In this document: positions 25,329 to 34,183 of the stretch, piece after piece
Position numbering within the stretch: position 1 is the stretch's first letter
How the letters are laid out: every line of letters starts with the position of its first letter
NCBI GenBank assembly: GCA_003243455.1
Contig: QFQS01000001.1
Span: forward strand, 1,612,001 to 1,676,000
Reading direction: 5' to 3'
Length of the DNA stretch: 64,000 nt
From: Cereibacter sphaeroides
Lineage (GTDB): Bacteria > Pseudomonadota > Alphaproteobacteria > Rhodobacterales > Rhodobacteraceae
The notes under the pieces: generated by a model
Databases searched by the model: none
Told to the model about the DNA's origin: nothing
The model's input: only the letters and a program-made list of their open reading frames with translations
Made by a program: the position numbers and the translations under genes

Positions 25329-25871
25329 TCAGCGGCGCGACAGCATCGCCTGAGGCCGGGCTTTTGCCATCCCTTGCGTGATCAGCGCGGCAAGAGCGGC
25401 TTTCAGAAGATCACCCGGAATAAAAGGCGTGGCAAAACCAGCCGCCACAGCCAACGGCTTGCCCAAAGCCAGCGCCATTCCGGGAATGCCAAAGGCATAC
25501 AACACCGCGATTCCGCCAATCACTGCGGCGACGAAAGCCGAGAGACCGATCTGCACCCGCCATCTCTCGACGATGAAGCCGGTGACAAAGGCCGCAAAGG
25601 GAAAGCCGATCAGGAAGCCGCCGGTTGGTCCCGCCAGCACGCCGAAACCGCCGGTTCCGCCGGAGAAGATCGGCAGCCCGATCAGACCCAGCACGACATA
25701 AAGCGCCACCGCCGCAAACCCCAGCCGCGATCCCAGAACAGCGCCCGCCAGCATCACGCCCAGCGTCTGCGCCGTTACCGGCACGCCCGAAGGCAGGGTA
25801 ACTGCGGGCACGATTGTCAGGATGGCGATCAGCGCCGCGAAAAGCGCCACATAGGCAAGGTTGCGTTCCAT
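25329..25871 (-). CDS. bioY: biotin ECF transporter substrate-binding subunit BioY
   Basis: The S component of the biotin energy-coupling-factor transporter, an integral membrane protein that binds biotin. 180 residues from ATG 25871 with GGGGAT upstream; the longer open frame is not needed. Six hydrophobic segments and the BioY hallmark AGPTGGFLIGFPFAAF are present. It is third in a leftward bioM-bioN-bioY unit, 57 bases after bioN. Confidence 0.95.
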   Translation of the reverse strand: MERNLAYVALFAALIAILTIVPAVTLPSGVPVTAQTLGVMLAGAVLGSRLGFAAVALYVVLGLIGLPIFSGGTGGFGVLAGPTGGFLIGFPFAAFVTGFIVERWRVQIGLSAFVAAVIGGIAVLYAFGIPGMALALGKPLAVAAGFATPFIPGDLLKAALAALITQGMAKARPQAMLSRR

Positions 25872-25928
25872 GTCGTATCCCCGTTTTGGCGGGGCTATCG
25901 CCCGCTTTCCCTTGATCTGGCGCAACCT

Positions 25929-26528
25929 CTATCCCGCACCGCCCCGCGCGCGCAAGGCTTCGGCGACCTGTTCCGCGTCGTCCAGTGCCCCCAGCGTTGC
26001 GGGTAAAGCGATCCTCCAACCCGCAGGCCGGGGCGAACGGGCGCGCCAGGCTTCGGTCAGCCGGGCCACGCGCTCGCCCATGACCGGGATGAAACGGATC
26101 ACCAGCCCGACAGCAAGCCCCGGCAGACGCGGCGACACTCCGAACCGCGCAAGCGGCGCGCACAGCCGCTCGATGACGGCCACGATATCGGTCAGCCGCG
26201 TGGTCATGGTCACAAGGTTCGCCGCTGCCACTGCCGCTATCAGCCGCAACAGGATCGCCAGCCCCTCCTGCAACTCCCCTGTCCACAGATGCCAGACCAC
26301 CAGCACCGCCACAAAGGGCCAGAGCGGGCGCAGCATCCGCATCCCGTGCCGCGAAAATACCGCGCCCCCCACAGCATATGCCAGCGCAACCGCAACCAGC
26401 GCCGCACCAAGAATCGCAGGGTTCTTCGTCCAGAACAGCGCCAGCGAAAACAGGCACAGCCCCGCCAGCTTTGCACCGGCAGGCAGGCGGTGCCACGGCG
26501 TCGGCACAGGAGAGATCAGGCTCAGCAC
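25929..26528 (-). CDS. bioN: ECF transporter transmembrane subunit BioN (EcfT)
   Basis: The T component that couples the ATPase BioM to BioY. 199 residues from GTG 26528, chosen because GGAG lies seven bases upstream and the start overlaps the bioM stop by seven bases. It has four to five membrane segments, and the coupling-helix segments VGLVIRFIPVMGERVARL and LTEAWRARSP contain the A-R-S/G signature of EcfT proteins. A longer open frame upstream is antisense-like within bioM and is rejected. Confidence 0.92.
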   Translation of the reverse strand: MLSLISPVPTPWHRLPAGAKLAGLCLFSLALFWTKNPAILGAALVAVALAYAVGGAVFSRHGMRMLRPLWPFVAVLVVWHLWTGELQEGLAILLRLIAAVAAANLVTMTTRLTDIVAVIERLCAPLARFGVSPRLPGLAVGLVIRFIPVMGERVARLTEAWRARSPRPAGWRIALPATLGALDDAEQVAEALRARGGAG

Positions 26529-27307
26529 GACCCACTCCGAACCGCAGCAGTATCCGCCGGACCAAGAAAAAATGCAGCACCCGTTCCATCGCCACAGTTG
26601 GCGTCGTCCTGAACGCCAAGCCGTGCCATTTCGGCCTCGAACCGGGGCAGCACCTCTGTAGGTGTGCCATCGGCCGCGACCCGCCCGCCTTCCAGCCAGA
26701 TCACCCGGTCGCACCCCGATACCGTGGCAGGATCATGGCTGATGATGACCAGCCGCTGGGGCAGCTCCGCCAGACGCCGCGACAGACGCAGCTTCGTCGG
26801 CACATCCAGCGCCGCAAAAGGTTCGTCCAGCAAAATCGTCGCAGGCCCCATCATCAGCACCGCCAGCAGGCAAAGATATTGCTTCTGCCCGTGGCTCAGC
26901 GCCTGCGTCGAAAGCCCTGCCCAATGCGCACGCCCCTCGGCCGTCAGCCGGGCGGCCACAGTCGCCGCCACCTCGCCCTTAGTCCGGCCCATCTGTCGCA
27001 GACCGAAGCCCAGTTCCTCCTCGACTGTCGGGAAAAGAATCTGGTGGTCCGGGTTCTGGAACAGGATTCCAACCTTCGCCAGCATCGCCCGCCTGTCGCC
27101 GGGGTCCGCCCCTCCGACGGTGACGCGGCCTTGCACAGGCGCAATCAACCCGGCCATCAACCGCAACAGCGTCGTCTTGCCCGAACCGTTCCGGCCGACG
27201 ATGCCGATCCGCGCTTCGGTCAGATGCAGGTCGATGCCGGACAGGATCTCTCGCCCCCCCGCCACGGCATAGCTTGCCGCCTCGATCCTGATCGCCCCGT
27301 CCTTCAT
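26522..27307 (-). CDS. bioM: biotin ECF transporter ATPase BioM
   Basis: Cytoplasmic ABC-type ATPase of the biotin ECF transporter. 261 residues from ATG 27307, preceded by GGAAG. Walker A GRNGSGKTT at about 37-45, Q-loop GILFQNPDHQILFPTV, signature-like LSHGQKQYLCLL, Walker B ATILLDEPFAALD and switch ISHDPATV. The signature begins LSHGQ instead of LSGGQ, a variant that occurs in CbiO/EcfA proteins. First gene of bioMNY. No BioR-type box (TTATAGATAA-like) is seen in the 65-base leader. Confidence 0.94.
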   Translation of the reverse strand: MKDGAIRIEAASYAVAGGREILSGIDLHLTEARIGIVGRNGSGKTTLLRLMAGLIAPVQGRVTVGGADPGDRRAMLAKVGILFQNPDHQILFPTVEEELGFGLRQMGRTKGEVAATVAARLTAEGRAHWAGLSTQALSHGQKQYLCLLAVLMMGPATILLDEPFAALDVPTKLRLSRRLAELPQRLVIISHDPATVSGCDRVIWLEGGRVAADGTPTEVLPRFEAEMARLGVQDDANCGDGTGAAFFLGPADTAAVRSGSC

Positions 27308-27371
27308 CCGCTTCCGACCTGCAATCCGGCTCTGGGTGATAGTCGGAACCGGACAGGAAGCCAAACGCAAA

Positions 27372-27390
27372 GGGGCGGGAAAGCCGCCCC
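27372..27390 (-). terminator. intrinsic terminator between gabT and bioM
   Basis: On the reverse strand GGGGCGG pairs with CCGCCCC around a 5-base CTTTC loop and is followed by TTTGCGTTT. It lies 58 bases past the gabT stop and 65 bases before bioM, so gabT and bioMNY are probably separate units. The purine-rich stretch before the stem belongs to the repeated 3' element described separately. Confidence 0.75.
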
Positions 27391-27391
27391 T

Positions 27392-27440
27392 CTCTTCTTC
27401 TTGGCTCAAATACCCTGGGGGTGCGGGGGTGAAACCCCGC
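27392..27440 (-). repeat. gabT 3' element, copy 1 of a hairpin-plus-motif repeat
   Basis: Reading leftward from the gabT stop: a short hairpin (GCGGGG / CCCCGC, 27440-27423), then CCCCCAGGGTATTTGAG (27421 leftward) and CCAAGAAGAAGAG. The same order, a hairpin just after the stop followed by CCCCC-R-GGRTAYTTK and a purine-rich tail, recurs after folD at 51749-51816. I believe similar elements are frequent at gene ends in Rhodobacterales, but the evidence here is the two copies. Confidence 0.6.
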
Positions 27441-27447
27441 TGCTTCC

Positions 27448-28725
27448 TCAGGCCGCGCGCGCCGCCGCCACCGATTCCTCCAGAATTTGCATCGCCTCGG
27501 CGAAATGGGCATCCGGGATCGTGATCGGCGCAAGGAAACGGATGACGTTACCATGCACGCCGCAGGTCAGAAGGATCAACCCGCGCTTCAGCGCCTCAAG
27601 GCGAATGCGACCGGTCAGGCCCGCATCCGGCTCTTTCGACGAGGGGTTGGCGAATTCGACCGCCACCATGAAGCCCGGTCCACGGATGTCGCTGATCTCG
27701 GGCGTGACCGACCGGATCGCCTCCAGCCGCTGCTTCAACCGACCGCCCAGTTCATTGGCGCGGGCGCAGAGGTCTTGCTCGTCGATCACGTCCAGAACGG
27801 CGTTGGCCGCAGCGATGCCCAGCGGGTTGCCGCCATAGGTGCCGCCAAGACCGCCGGGATGGGCGGCATCCATCAGTTCCGCCTTGCCGGTGACGGCGGC
27901 CAGCGGCAGACCACCAGCCAGACCCTTGGCCATCGTGGTCAGGTCGGCGGCGACGTCATATTGCTCCATCGCAAACAGATGGCCGGTGCGCGCAAAGCCG
28001 GTCTGAACCTCATCGGCGATCATCACGATGCCATGCTCGTCGCACAGCTTGCGAATTGCGCGCACCAGCTCCTTCGGCGCGGGATAGAACCCGCCCTCGC
28101 CCTGCACCGGCTCAAAAATAATGGCGGCAACGCGGTTGGGGTCCAGATCCGCCTTGAACAGCTTGGTCAGGCCCGCCATCGCGTCTTCGGTCGTGATGCC
28201 ATGCACCTCTTGCGGGAAGGGCACGTGCCAGACGTCCGGCATCATCGCGCCGAAACCTTTCTTATAGGGCTCGACCTTTCCCGTCATCGACATGCCCATG
28301 AAGGTCCGCCCGTGGAAGGCGCCGCCAAAGGCGATGACACCCGAACGCCCGGTGGCGATACGCGCGATCTTGACCGCGTTTTCACAGGCCTCGGCGCCCG
28401 TGGTCACAAAGATCGTCTTCTTGGCGAACTTGCCCGGCACCCGCGCGTTCAGCCGCTCGGCCAGACGGACATAGGATTCATAGGGCAGCACCTGGTGGCA
28501 GGTGTGGGTGAAACGGCCCATCTGTTCGGCCACCGCCGCCATGATCTTGGGGTGGCAATGGCCGGTGTTCACGACGGCGATCCCTGCCGCGAAATCGATA
28601 TAGCGATTGCCCTCGATGTCCCAGACCTCGGAGTTCAAGGCGCGGTCGGCATAGATCTGGGTCGTCATTCCGACCCCGCGCGAAATGGCTTCGTCGCGGC
28701 GGCGGGCTACATCGGCGTTCAGCAT
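27448..28725 (-). CDS. gabT: 4-aminobutyrate--2-oxoglutarate aminotransferase
   Basis: PLP-dependent class III aminotransferase converting GABA plus 2-oxoglutarate to succinate semialdehyde plus glutamate. 425 residues from ATG 28725, preceded by GGAG. Motifs: NTGHCHPK, TTGAEACENAVKIAR (PLP phosphate site), GAFHGRT, PVQGEGGF, IADEVQTGF with D238, and PLP lysine K267 in TMAKGLAGG. Length and residues fit GabT; related omega-aminotransferases cannot be excluded. No gabD or gabR is next to it. The 298-base upstream interval (28726-29023) holds its promoter but no recognisable gene. Confidence 0.93.
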   Translation of the reverse strand: MLNADVARRRDEAISRGVGMTTQIYADRALNSEVWDIEGNRYIDFAAGIAVVNTGHCHPKIMAAVAEQMGRFTHTCHQVLPYESYVRLAERLNARVPGKFAKKTIFVTTGAEACENAVKIARIATGRSGVIAFGGAFHGRTFMGMSMTGKVEPYKKGFGAMMPDVWHVPFPQEVHGITTEDAMAGLTKLFKADLDPNRVAAIIFEPVQGEGGFYPAPKELVRAIRKLCDEHGIVMIADEVQTGFARTGHLFAMEQYDVAADLTTMAKGLAGGLPLAAVTGKAELMDAAHPGGLGGTYGGNPLGIAAANAVLDVIDEQDLCARANELGGRLKQRLEAIRSVTPEISDIRGPGFMVAVEFANPSSKEPDAGLTGRIRLEALKRGLILLTCGVHGNVIRFLAPITIPDAHFAEAMQILEESVAAARAA

Positions 28726-29023
28726 GTTATGGGCTCCGTTCCCGGTCCCTGAATTCGCGTCCTTCGCGGCAGGGCACCTTCGGGCGGGGATAATATGATC
28801 AAATTCCGATCGGTTCAATGCCCTCGACAGCGGTAACAGGCCTCTTCAGGGCGGAATTGTGGCACCAGCCCGCTTCGCTGCGACGCAGCAGGGCCGGATT
28901 GTGTCCTTTTTAGTGCCGAGAATCGGCAGCACATTACAACCAGCAGGAGAAATCCTCAGGTCGGCCGCACCCTTAAAGCCAAGTGTGCAGCAGGCAGTTC
29001 TGTAGAAAATAGGAGAGTAACGA

Positions 29024-29251
29024 ATGTATCTTGGACCCTTGCTCATCGGCACAGCCACCGGCTATTTCCATGCCTTTGTTGCCCTTTTTCTCAGCGGCTC
29101 TTTCCTCACTGCCTTTCTGACGCTGATGATCAGCGGTATCAGCATCACTCTCCTCCTGCTTGTGACACTCGTCATTCGCAGCGAAGCGGCATCCCGCAAA
29201 CCACATGGAAGCAGTCACGGTCCCGCCCAGTTTCAGCCCGTCTCGCCATGA
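29024..29251 (+). CDS. small hypothetical two-helix membrane protein
   Basis: 75 residues with a strong ribosome site (AGGAGAG, 29011-29017) seven bases before the ATG. Two hydrophobic segments at about residues 3-26 and 27-51 (LTAFLTLMISGISITLLLLV) are followed by a polar tail rich in Ser, His and Pro. The loop between helices is very short. I do not recognise the family. Base composition is lower in GC than neighbours. Upstream interval 28860-29010 shows no other gene. It is probably expressed as a separate small transcript. Confidence 0.65.
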   Translation: MYLGPLLIGTATGYFHAFVALFLSGSFLTAFLTLMISGISITLLLLVTLVIRSEAASRKPHGSSHGPAQFQPVSP

Positions 29252-29372
29252 CGGCGAAGATGAAGCCGGGGATTGAACGAGCAGCAATTTTTTCGCGCGG
29301 AACACCAATGGTCTTCACCTGCCGTTAACCTTGCAGCTTGCATGTTGGCCCCGCGAATGAGGCGAGGTTGCG

Positions 29373-30506
29373 ATGGCTGAAGCTCTGTTTTCTTCCACCA
29401 CACCCTTCACCCCACACACCCCGGAAGATGACGGATCATCGTGGCTCCGCCTCATTCGCTCCCGCAGGATCGGACCAGCCACCTTCCATCGGTTGCTTGC
29501 CGAACACGGATCAGCGGCGTCTGCGCTGGCGGAACTGCCAGCCATCGCCCGGGCAGCGGGGGTAGAGAACTACGCCCCCTGCCCGATCGAGCTGGTGCGC
29601 CATGAAATGGCGCAGGCCCATCTTGCGGGGGCCAGATTGCTGCTGTGGGGCGGACCGGACTATCCGGCAGGGCTGATGAACCTGCCCGACGCGCCTCCGG
29701 TGCTTTGGGCGCAGGGCGACCTGTCGCTGCTGTCGCGCCCGATGATCGCGCTGGTCGGCGCGCGCAATGCCTCCAGCCTCGGTCTGCGGATGGCCCGCAG
29801 GCTGGCGCAGGGGCTGGGCGAGGCGGGCTTTGTCGTCGTCTCGGGCCTTGCGCGCGGGATCGACGCCGAATCGCATGCCGCAGCCCTGGAAACCGGAACC
29901 GTGGCGGTGCAGGCGGGCGGCGTCGAGGTGATCTACCCCGAGGAAAACGCCGCCCTTGCCGCCGAGATCGCCGCAAAGGGCTGCCGGCTCTCGGAACAGC
30001 CGATGGGCTGCCAACCGCAGACCCGCCATTTTCCCCTGCGCAACCGGATCATATCCGGCATGGCACAGGCCGTGGTGGTGGTGGAGGCGGCTACCCGGTC
30101 GGGCAGCCTGCTGACGGCAAGACATGCGCTGGATCAGGGCCGGGATGTCCTGGCGGTGCCTGGCCACCCCTTCGACGCCCGCGCCGCCGGATGCAACCTG
30201 TTGATCCGCGACGGCGCGACCCTCGTGCGCCGCGCCGAGGACGTGATCGAGGCTTTGGGCCACCCCAAGCCCGCCAGGATCGCAGCTGTTCCCCAGGAAC
30301 CGCTCCCCCTGCACAACGCGTCCGGTCCGACCGGCCCGTTGCAACACCGCATCCTCGACCGCCTTGGCCCCAGCCCGATGGCCGAGGATCAGCTGATCCG
30401 CGACCTCGATCTGCCCGCATCGGTCGTCTCGACAGAACTGCTGACGCTGGAACTTGAGGGGAAGATCGCGCGCCAGCCCGGCGGTCTTTTGTCCCGGACG
30501 GTCTGA
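29373..30506 (+). CDS. dprA: DNA-processing protein DprA
   Basis: Binds incoming single-stranded DNA and loads RecA during natural transformation. 377 residues. An N-terminal SAM/HhH-like segment (LIRSRRIGPATFHRLLAEHG, about 29-48) is followed by the Rossmann-like core (IALVGARNAS, VSGLARGIDAESH, AVQAGGVEVIYPEEN, FPLRNRIISGMA, VVEAATRSGSL). The C-terminal winged helix (DML1-like) covers about 320-377. Complete and of normal length. It precedes topA, a frequent bacterial pairing. Confidence 0.96.
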   Translation: MAEALFSSTTPFTPHTPEDDGSSWLRLIRSRRIGPATFHRLLAEHGSAASALAELPAIARAAGVENYAPCPIELVRHEMAQAHLAGARLLLWGGPDYPAGLMNLPDAPPVLWAQGDLSLLSRPMIALVGARNASSLGLRMARRLAQGLGEAGFVVVSGLARGIDAESHAAALETGTVAVQAGGVEVIYPEENAALAAEIAAKGCRLSEQPMGCQPQTRHFPLRNRIISGMAQAVVVVEAATRSGSLLTARHALDQGRDVLAVPGHPFDARAAGCNLLIRDGATLVRRAEDVIEALGHPKPARIAAVPQEPLPLHNASGPTGPLQHRILDRLGPSPMAEDQLIRDLDLPASVVSTELLTLELEGKIARQPGGLLSRTV

Positions 30507-30525
30507 CGGCCGAAGGCAGGTTCCT

Positions 30526-30541
30526 GCGGCATAACTGCCGC
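30526..30541 (+). terminator. short hairpin downstream of dprA
   Basis: A perfect 6-bp stem GCGGCA / TGCCGC with a TAAC loop, 20 bases after the dprA stop, followed by GAAGGTCTTTCTC. The U-tract is interrupted, so termination is possible but weak. The rest of the 189-base interval to topA shows no gene. Confidence 0.35.
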
Positions 30542-30695
30542 GAAGGTCTTTCTCGCAACAGGCGCCTCAGACCCTCGCAGGGAAGGTAGACCTCCGGGCA
30601 GTCGCCGGGGGCTCCATTGACATCCGCGACCCTGCCACCCATGTTGCCGCGCCACGCCCCTCCCCCGGCAGGCGTCATTTGAATATGAGGTATCG

Positions 30696-33305
30696 ATGCC
30701 CGTTGTCGTCGTCGAGTCACCGGCGAAAGCCAAGACGATCAACAAATATCTTGGCTCCGACTACACGGTCCTCGCCTCTTACGGTCACGTCCGCGACCTG
30801 CCGCCGAAGGATGGCTCGGTCGATCCCGAACACGATTTCGCAATGACATGGGAAGTCGCAGCGGAGTCGAAAAAGCACGTCCGCGCCATTGCCGAGGCGC
30901 TGAAAACCGACGACGCGCTGATCCTTGCCACCGACCCCGACCGCGAGGGCGAGGCGATCTCCTGGCACCTGCAAGAGGCGCTGGCACCCTCGCTGAAAAA
31001 GGGCAAGACGGTCAGCCGCGTGACCTTCAACGCCATCACCAAGGCCGCCGTGACCGAGGCGATGAAGGCACCCCGTCAGGTCGATCAGCCGCTGGTCGAG
31101 GCTTATCTCGCCCGCCGCGCGCTGGACTATCTGGTGGGCTTCACCCTCTCGCCGGTTCTCTGGCGCAAGCTGCCGGGCGCGAAATCCGCCGGTCGGGTTC
31201 AATCCGTCTGCCTGCGCCTGATCGTCGAGCGCGAGATGGAGATCGAGGCCTTCCGCGCCCGCGAATTCTGGACCGTCAAGGCGATCCTCGTCACCCCGCG
31301 CGGACAGGAATTCGAGGCGCGCCTGACCGTCCTTGGCGGCAAGAAACTCGACAAGTTCGACATACCCACAGCCGCCGCGGCAGAGCTTGCGGTGCAGGCC
31401 GTGAATTCGCGCCCCCTGACCGTGAAATCGGTCGAGGCGAAACCGGCCAACCGCAACCCCTGGCCGCCCTTCATGACCTCGACGCTGCAGCAGGAAGCCA
31501 GCCGCAAGTTCGGCATGGGCGCGAAACAGTGCATGAGCACGGCGCAGCGGCTGTATGAGGCTGGCTATATCACCTACATGCGGACCGACGGCATCGACAT
31601 GGCGCCCGAAGCCGTGATGGCCGCGCGGGACGAAATCAAGCGCCGCTTCGGCGCGAACTATGTTCCCGACTCCCCTCGCATGTACAAGAACAAGGCCAAG
31701 AACGCGCAGGAAGCGCACGAATGCATCCGGCCTACCGACATGTCGGCCTCGCCCGACAACCTGCGGCTGGAGCCCGATCAGAAGAGGCTCTACGACCTGA
31801 TCTGGAAGCGCACGCTGGCCAGCCAGATGTCCGCCGCGCGGCTGGAACGCACCACCGTCGATGTCGCCAGCGCCGATGCGCAGGTCGAACTGCGCGCGAC
31901 CGGTCAGGTCGTTCTCTTCGACGGCTTCCTCAAGGTCTATGACGAGGGCCGCGACGACGAGGATGGCGACGAAGGCCGCCTGCCGCAGATCATGGCTGGC
32001 GAATCGGCTGAGAAGCGTGATGTCACGCCCGAACAGCACTTCACCCAGCCCCCGCCCCGCTATACCGAGGCGACGCTGGTGAAGCGGATGGAAGAGCTCG
32101 GCATCGGCCGCCCCTCCACCTATGCCTCGATCATCACCACGATTCAGGACCGCGAATACGTCCGCAAGGACAAGAACCGCCTGTTCCCCGAGGACAAGGG
32201 CCGGCTCGTCACCGCCTTCCTGACCAACTACTTCCGCAAATATGTGGAGTATGACTTCACGGCCGATCTGGAAGGCCAGCTTGACGATGTCTCGGCCGGC
32301 GACCGCGACTACAAGGAAGTGCTGGCGCGGTTCTGGCGCGATTTCTCGGCGGCCATCGCCGAGACGGCAGATCTGCGCATCGGCGAGGTGCTGGAAAAGA
32401 TCGACGACTTCCTGTCGCCGCACCTTTATCCCGCCCGCGCCGACGGATCCGACCCGCGCATCTGTCAGGTCTGCGGCACCGGCCGCCTGCACCTGAAGAC
32501 CGCCCGTTCCGGCGGCGCCTTCATCGGCTGCGGCAATTACCCCGAATGCCGCTATACCCGGCCGATCTCGGTCACGGGGGATGAAACGGCAGGCTTCGTA
32601 GACGGCCAGGTTCTGGGCGAAGATGAGAACGGCCTGCCCATCACCCTGCGCAATGGTCGCTTCGGCCCTTACGTCCAGCGTGGCGAGGCCAGCACCGAGG
32701 TGCCGAAGCCGCCCCGCGCCAGCCTGCCTAAAGGCTGGACACCCGAAAGCGTCACGCTGGAACGTGCATTGCTGCTGTTGAACCTGCCCCGCCCGGTCGG
32801 CCCCCACCCCGAGGATGGCGTGCTGGTCGAGGCCGGGATCGGTCGCTTCGGACCCTACATCAAGCATGGCGCCACCTATGCCAACATGCCGGACGTGGAA
32901 GAGGTCTTCACCATCGGCATGAACCGCGCGGTCGAGATTCTGGCACAAAAGGCCGCGCGTGGCGGACGCACGACAGCCCCGGCGACGGCGCTGCGCGAGT
33001 TGGGCGACCATCCCGACGGCGGACCGGTGCAGGTCATGCCCGGCCGCTATGGGCCTTACGTCAAATGGGCCAAGGTCAACGCGACACTGCCGAAAGAGCT
33101 GTCACCAGAGACGGTTACGCTGGAAGAGGCGCTAGGTCTGATCACGGAAAAAGCCGGTAAGTCGCCGAAGAAAACCGCGCGAAAGGCTCCTGCCAAGGCG
33201 GCTTCGGCAAAAACTGCCGCCAAGAAACCTGCGGTGAAAAAAGCCGCGGCAAAGAAACCCGCCGCAAAAAAGGCAGTCAAGCCCAAGGCCGCCGCCGGAA
33301 GTTGA
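30696..33305 (+). CDS. topA: DNA topoisomerase I
   Basis: Type IA topoisomerase that relaxes negative supercoils. 869 residues. TOPRIM domain at 1-115 (VVESPAKAKTINKYLG, ATDPDREGEAISWHL). Core with the catalytic tyrosine Y294 in ITYMRTDG. A four-cysteine zinc segment at about 588-620 (CQVCGTG, CGNYPEC). Then several C-terminal repeats (GRFGPYVQRGEAS, GRFGPYIKHG, GRYGPYVKWAK), each a topoisomerase C-terminal module. The end is an Ala/Lys/Pro-rich basic tail of about 45 residues (KKPAVKKAAAKKPAAKKAV), as in many alphaproteobacterial TopA proteins. Confidence 0.97.
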   Translation: MPVVVVESPAKAKTINKYLGSDYTVLASYGHVRDLPPKDGSVDPEHDFAMTWEVAAESKKHVRAIAEALKTDDALILATDPDREGEAISWHLQEALAPSLKKGKTVSRVTFNAITKAAVTEAMKAPRQVDQPLVEAYLARRALDYLVGFTLSPVLWRKLPGAKSAGRVQSVCLRLIVEREMEIEAFRAREFWTVKAILVTPRGQEFEARLTVLGGKKLDKFDIPTAAAAELAVQAVNSRPLTVKSVEAKPANRNPWPPFMTSTLQQEASRKFGMGAKQCMSTAQRLYEAGYITYMRTDGIDMAPEAVMAARDEIKRRFGANYVPDSPRMYKNKAKNAQEAHECIRPTDMSASPDNLRLEPDQKRLYDLIWKRTLASQMSAARLERTTVDVASADAQVELRATGQVVLFDGFLKVYDEGRDDEDGDEGRLPQIMAGESAEKRDVTPEQHFTQPPPRYTEATLVKRMEELGIGRPSTYASIITTIQDREYVRKDKNRLFPEDKGRLVTAFLTNYFRKYVEYDFTADLEGQLDDVSAGDRDYKEVLARFWRDFSAAIAETADLRIGEVLEKIDDFLSPHLYPARADGSDPRICQVCGTGRLHLKTARSGGAFIGCGNYPECRYTRPISVTGDETAGFVDGQVLGEDENGLPITLRNGRFGPYVQRGEASTEVPKPPRASLPKGWTPESVTLERALLLLNLPRPVGPHPEDGVLVEAGIGRFGPYIKHGATYANMPDVEEVFTIGMNRAVEILAQKAARGGRTTAPATALRELGDHPDGGPVQVMPGRYGPYVKWAKVNATLPKELSPETVTLEEALGLITEKAGKSPKKTARKAPAKAASAKTAAKKPAVKKAAAKKPAAKKAVKPKAAAGS

Positions 33306-33314
33306 TCATCGCGT

Positions 33315-33338
33315 CGGTCGGGCCTCATTGCCTGACCG
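33315..33338 (+). terminator. hairpin after topA
   Basis: CGGTCGGGC and GCCTGACCG pair over nine bases with one G-U, around a CTCATT loop, 9 bases after the topA stop. The following GTTGTCG is a poor U-tract, so this is a possible transcript-end hairpin and not a certain terminator. Confidence 0.4.
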
Positions 33339-33477
33339 GTTGTCGAAAGGCGGCATCGCAGGTTCCGGCTGTTCGAATCAAGCGCCCGGCTTAGCAGCCC
33401 GATGCTGCGGAGCGGCGATTGACCTTCCCGCCCCAAGCCGCCAGAAAAGACGGCGAACGATCAGGCGGGAGGTGTCC

Positions 33478-34182
33478 ATGAAGAAGGTCTACGGTTCGGC
33501 AAAGGAGGCGCTGGACGGACTCTTGTTCGACGGCATGCTGATCGCAAGCGGCGGCTTCGGCCTCTGCGGCATCCCGGAACTTCTGATCGCCGCGATCCGC
33601 GATGCGGGCACGAAAGATCTGACCGTCGCCTCGAACAATGCGGGCGTCGATGGCTTCGGCCTTGGCGTCCTGCTCGAAACGCGGCAAGTCAAAAAGATGA
33701 TCTCGTCCTATGTGGGTGAGAACGCCGAATTCATGCGCCAGTATCTGAGCGGAGAGCTGGAGCTTGAATTCAACCCGCAAGGCACGCTGGCCGAGCGCAT
33801 GCGCGCGGGCGGCGCGGGTATTCCCGGCTTCTACACCAAAACCGGCGTCGGCACCGTGATTGCCGAGGGAAAGGACGTTAAGAATTTCGATGGCCAGGAT
33901 TACATTCTGGAACGTGGAATTGTCGCCGACCTGTCCATCGTCAAGGCGTGGAAGGCCGACCCCTCGGGCAACCTCGTCTTCCGCAAGACCGCCCGCAACT
34001 TCAACCCGCCCGCTGCCACCTGCGGCAAGGTCTGCGTGGTCGAGGTCGAGGAAATCGTGCCGCTCGGCTCGCTGGACCCCGACACGATCCACCTGCCCGG
34101 CATCTATGTGAACCGCCTGATCCAGGGCCAGCATGAAAAGCGGATCGAACAGCGCACGGTGCGCAAGCGCGAGGTGGCATAA
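33478..34182 (+). CDS. scoA: 3-oxoacid CoA-transferase subunit A
   Basis: Alpha subunit of succinyl-CoA:3-ketoacid CoA-transferase, which activates acetoacetate with succinyl-CoA. 234 residues from ATG 33478 with GGGAGG at 33467. Family features: MKKVYGSAKEALDGL, the GGFGLCGIPELLI glycine loop at about 22-34, and LELEFNPQGTLAERMRAGGAGIPGFYT. It is followed after one base by scoB, with which it forms the enzyme. Confidence 0.95.
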   Translation: MKKVYGSAKEALDGLLFDGMLIASGGFGLCGIPELLIAAIRDAGTKDLTVASNNAGVDGFGLGVLLETRQVKKMISSYVGENAEFMRQYLSGELELEFNPQGTLAERMRAGGAGIPGFYTKTGVGTVIAEGKDVKNFDGQDYILERGIVADLSIVKAWKADPSGNLVFRKTARNFNPPAATCGKVCVVEVEEIVPLGSLDPDTIHLPGIYVNRLIQGQHEKRIEQRTVRKREVA

Positions 34183-34183
34183 C

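Noticed and set aside
28726..29023. A second small gene or RNA between gabT and the small membrane protein gene
   Set aside because: No ribosome site with a sensible frame and no stable hairpin with U-tract; probably two promoters back to back.
30507..30695. A structured RNA such as 6S or SRP RNA between dprA and topA
   Set aside because: Only one short hairpin is visible; no long self-complementary arms and no SRP-type conserved loop.
30717..33011. A 764-codon open frame antisense to topA
   Set aside because: No recognisable domain, composition typical of an antisense shadow, and it fully overlaps an intact essential gene.
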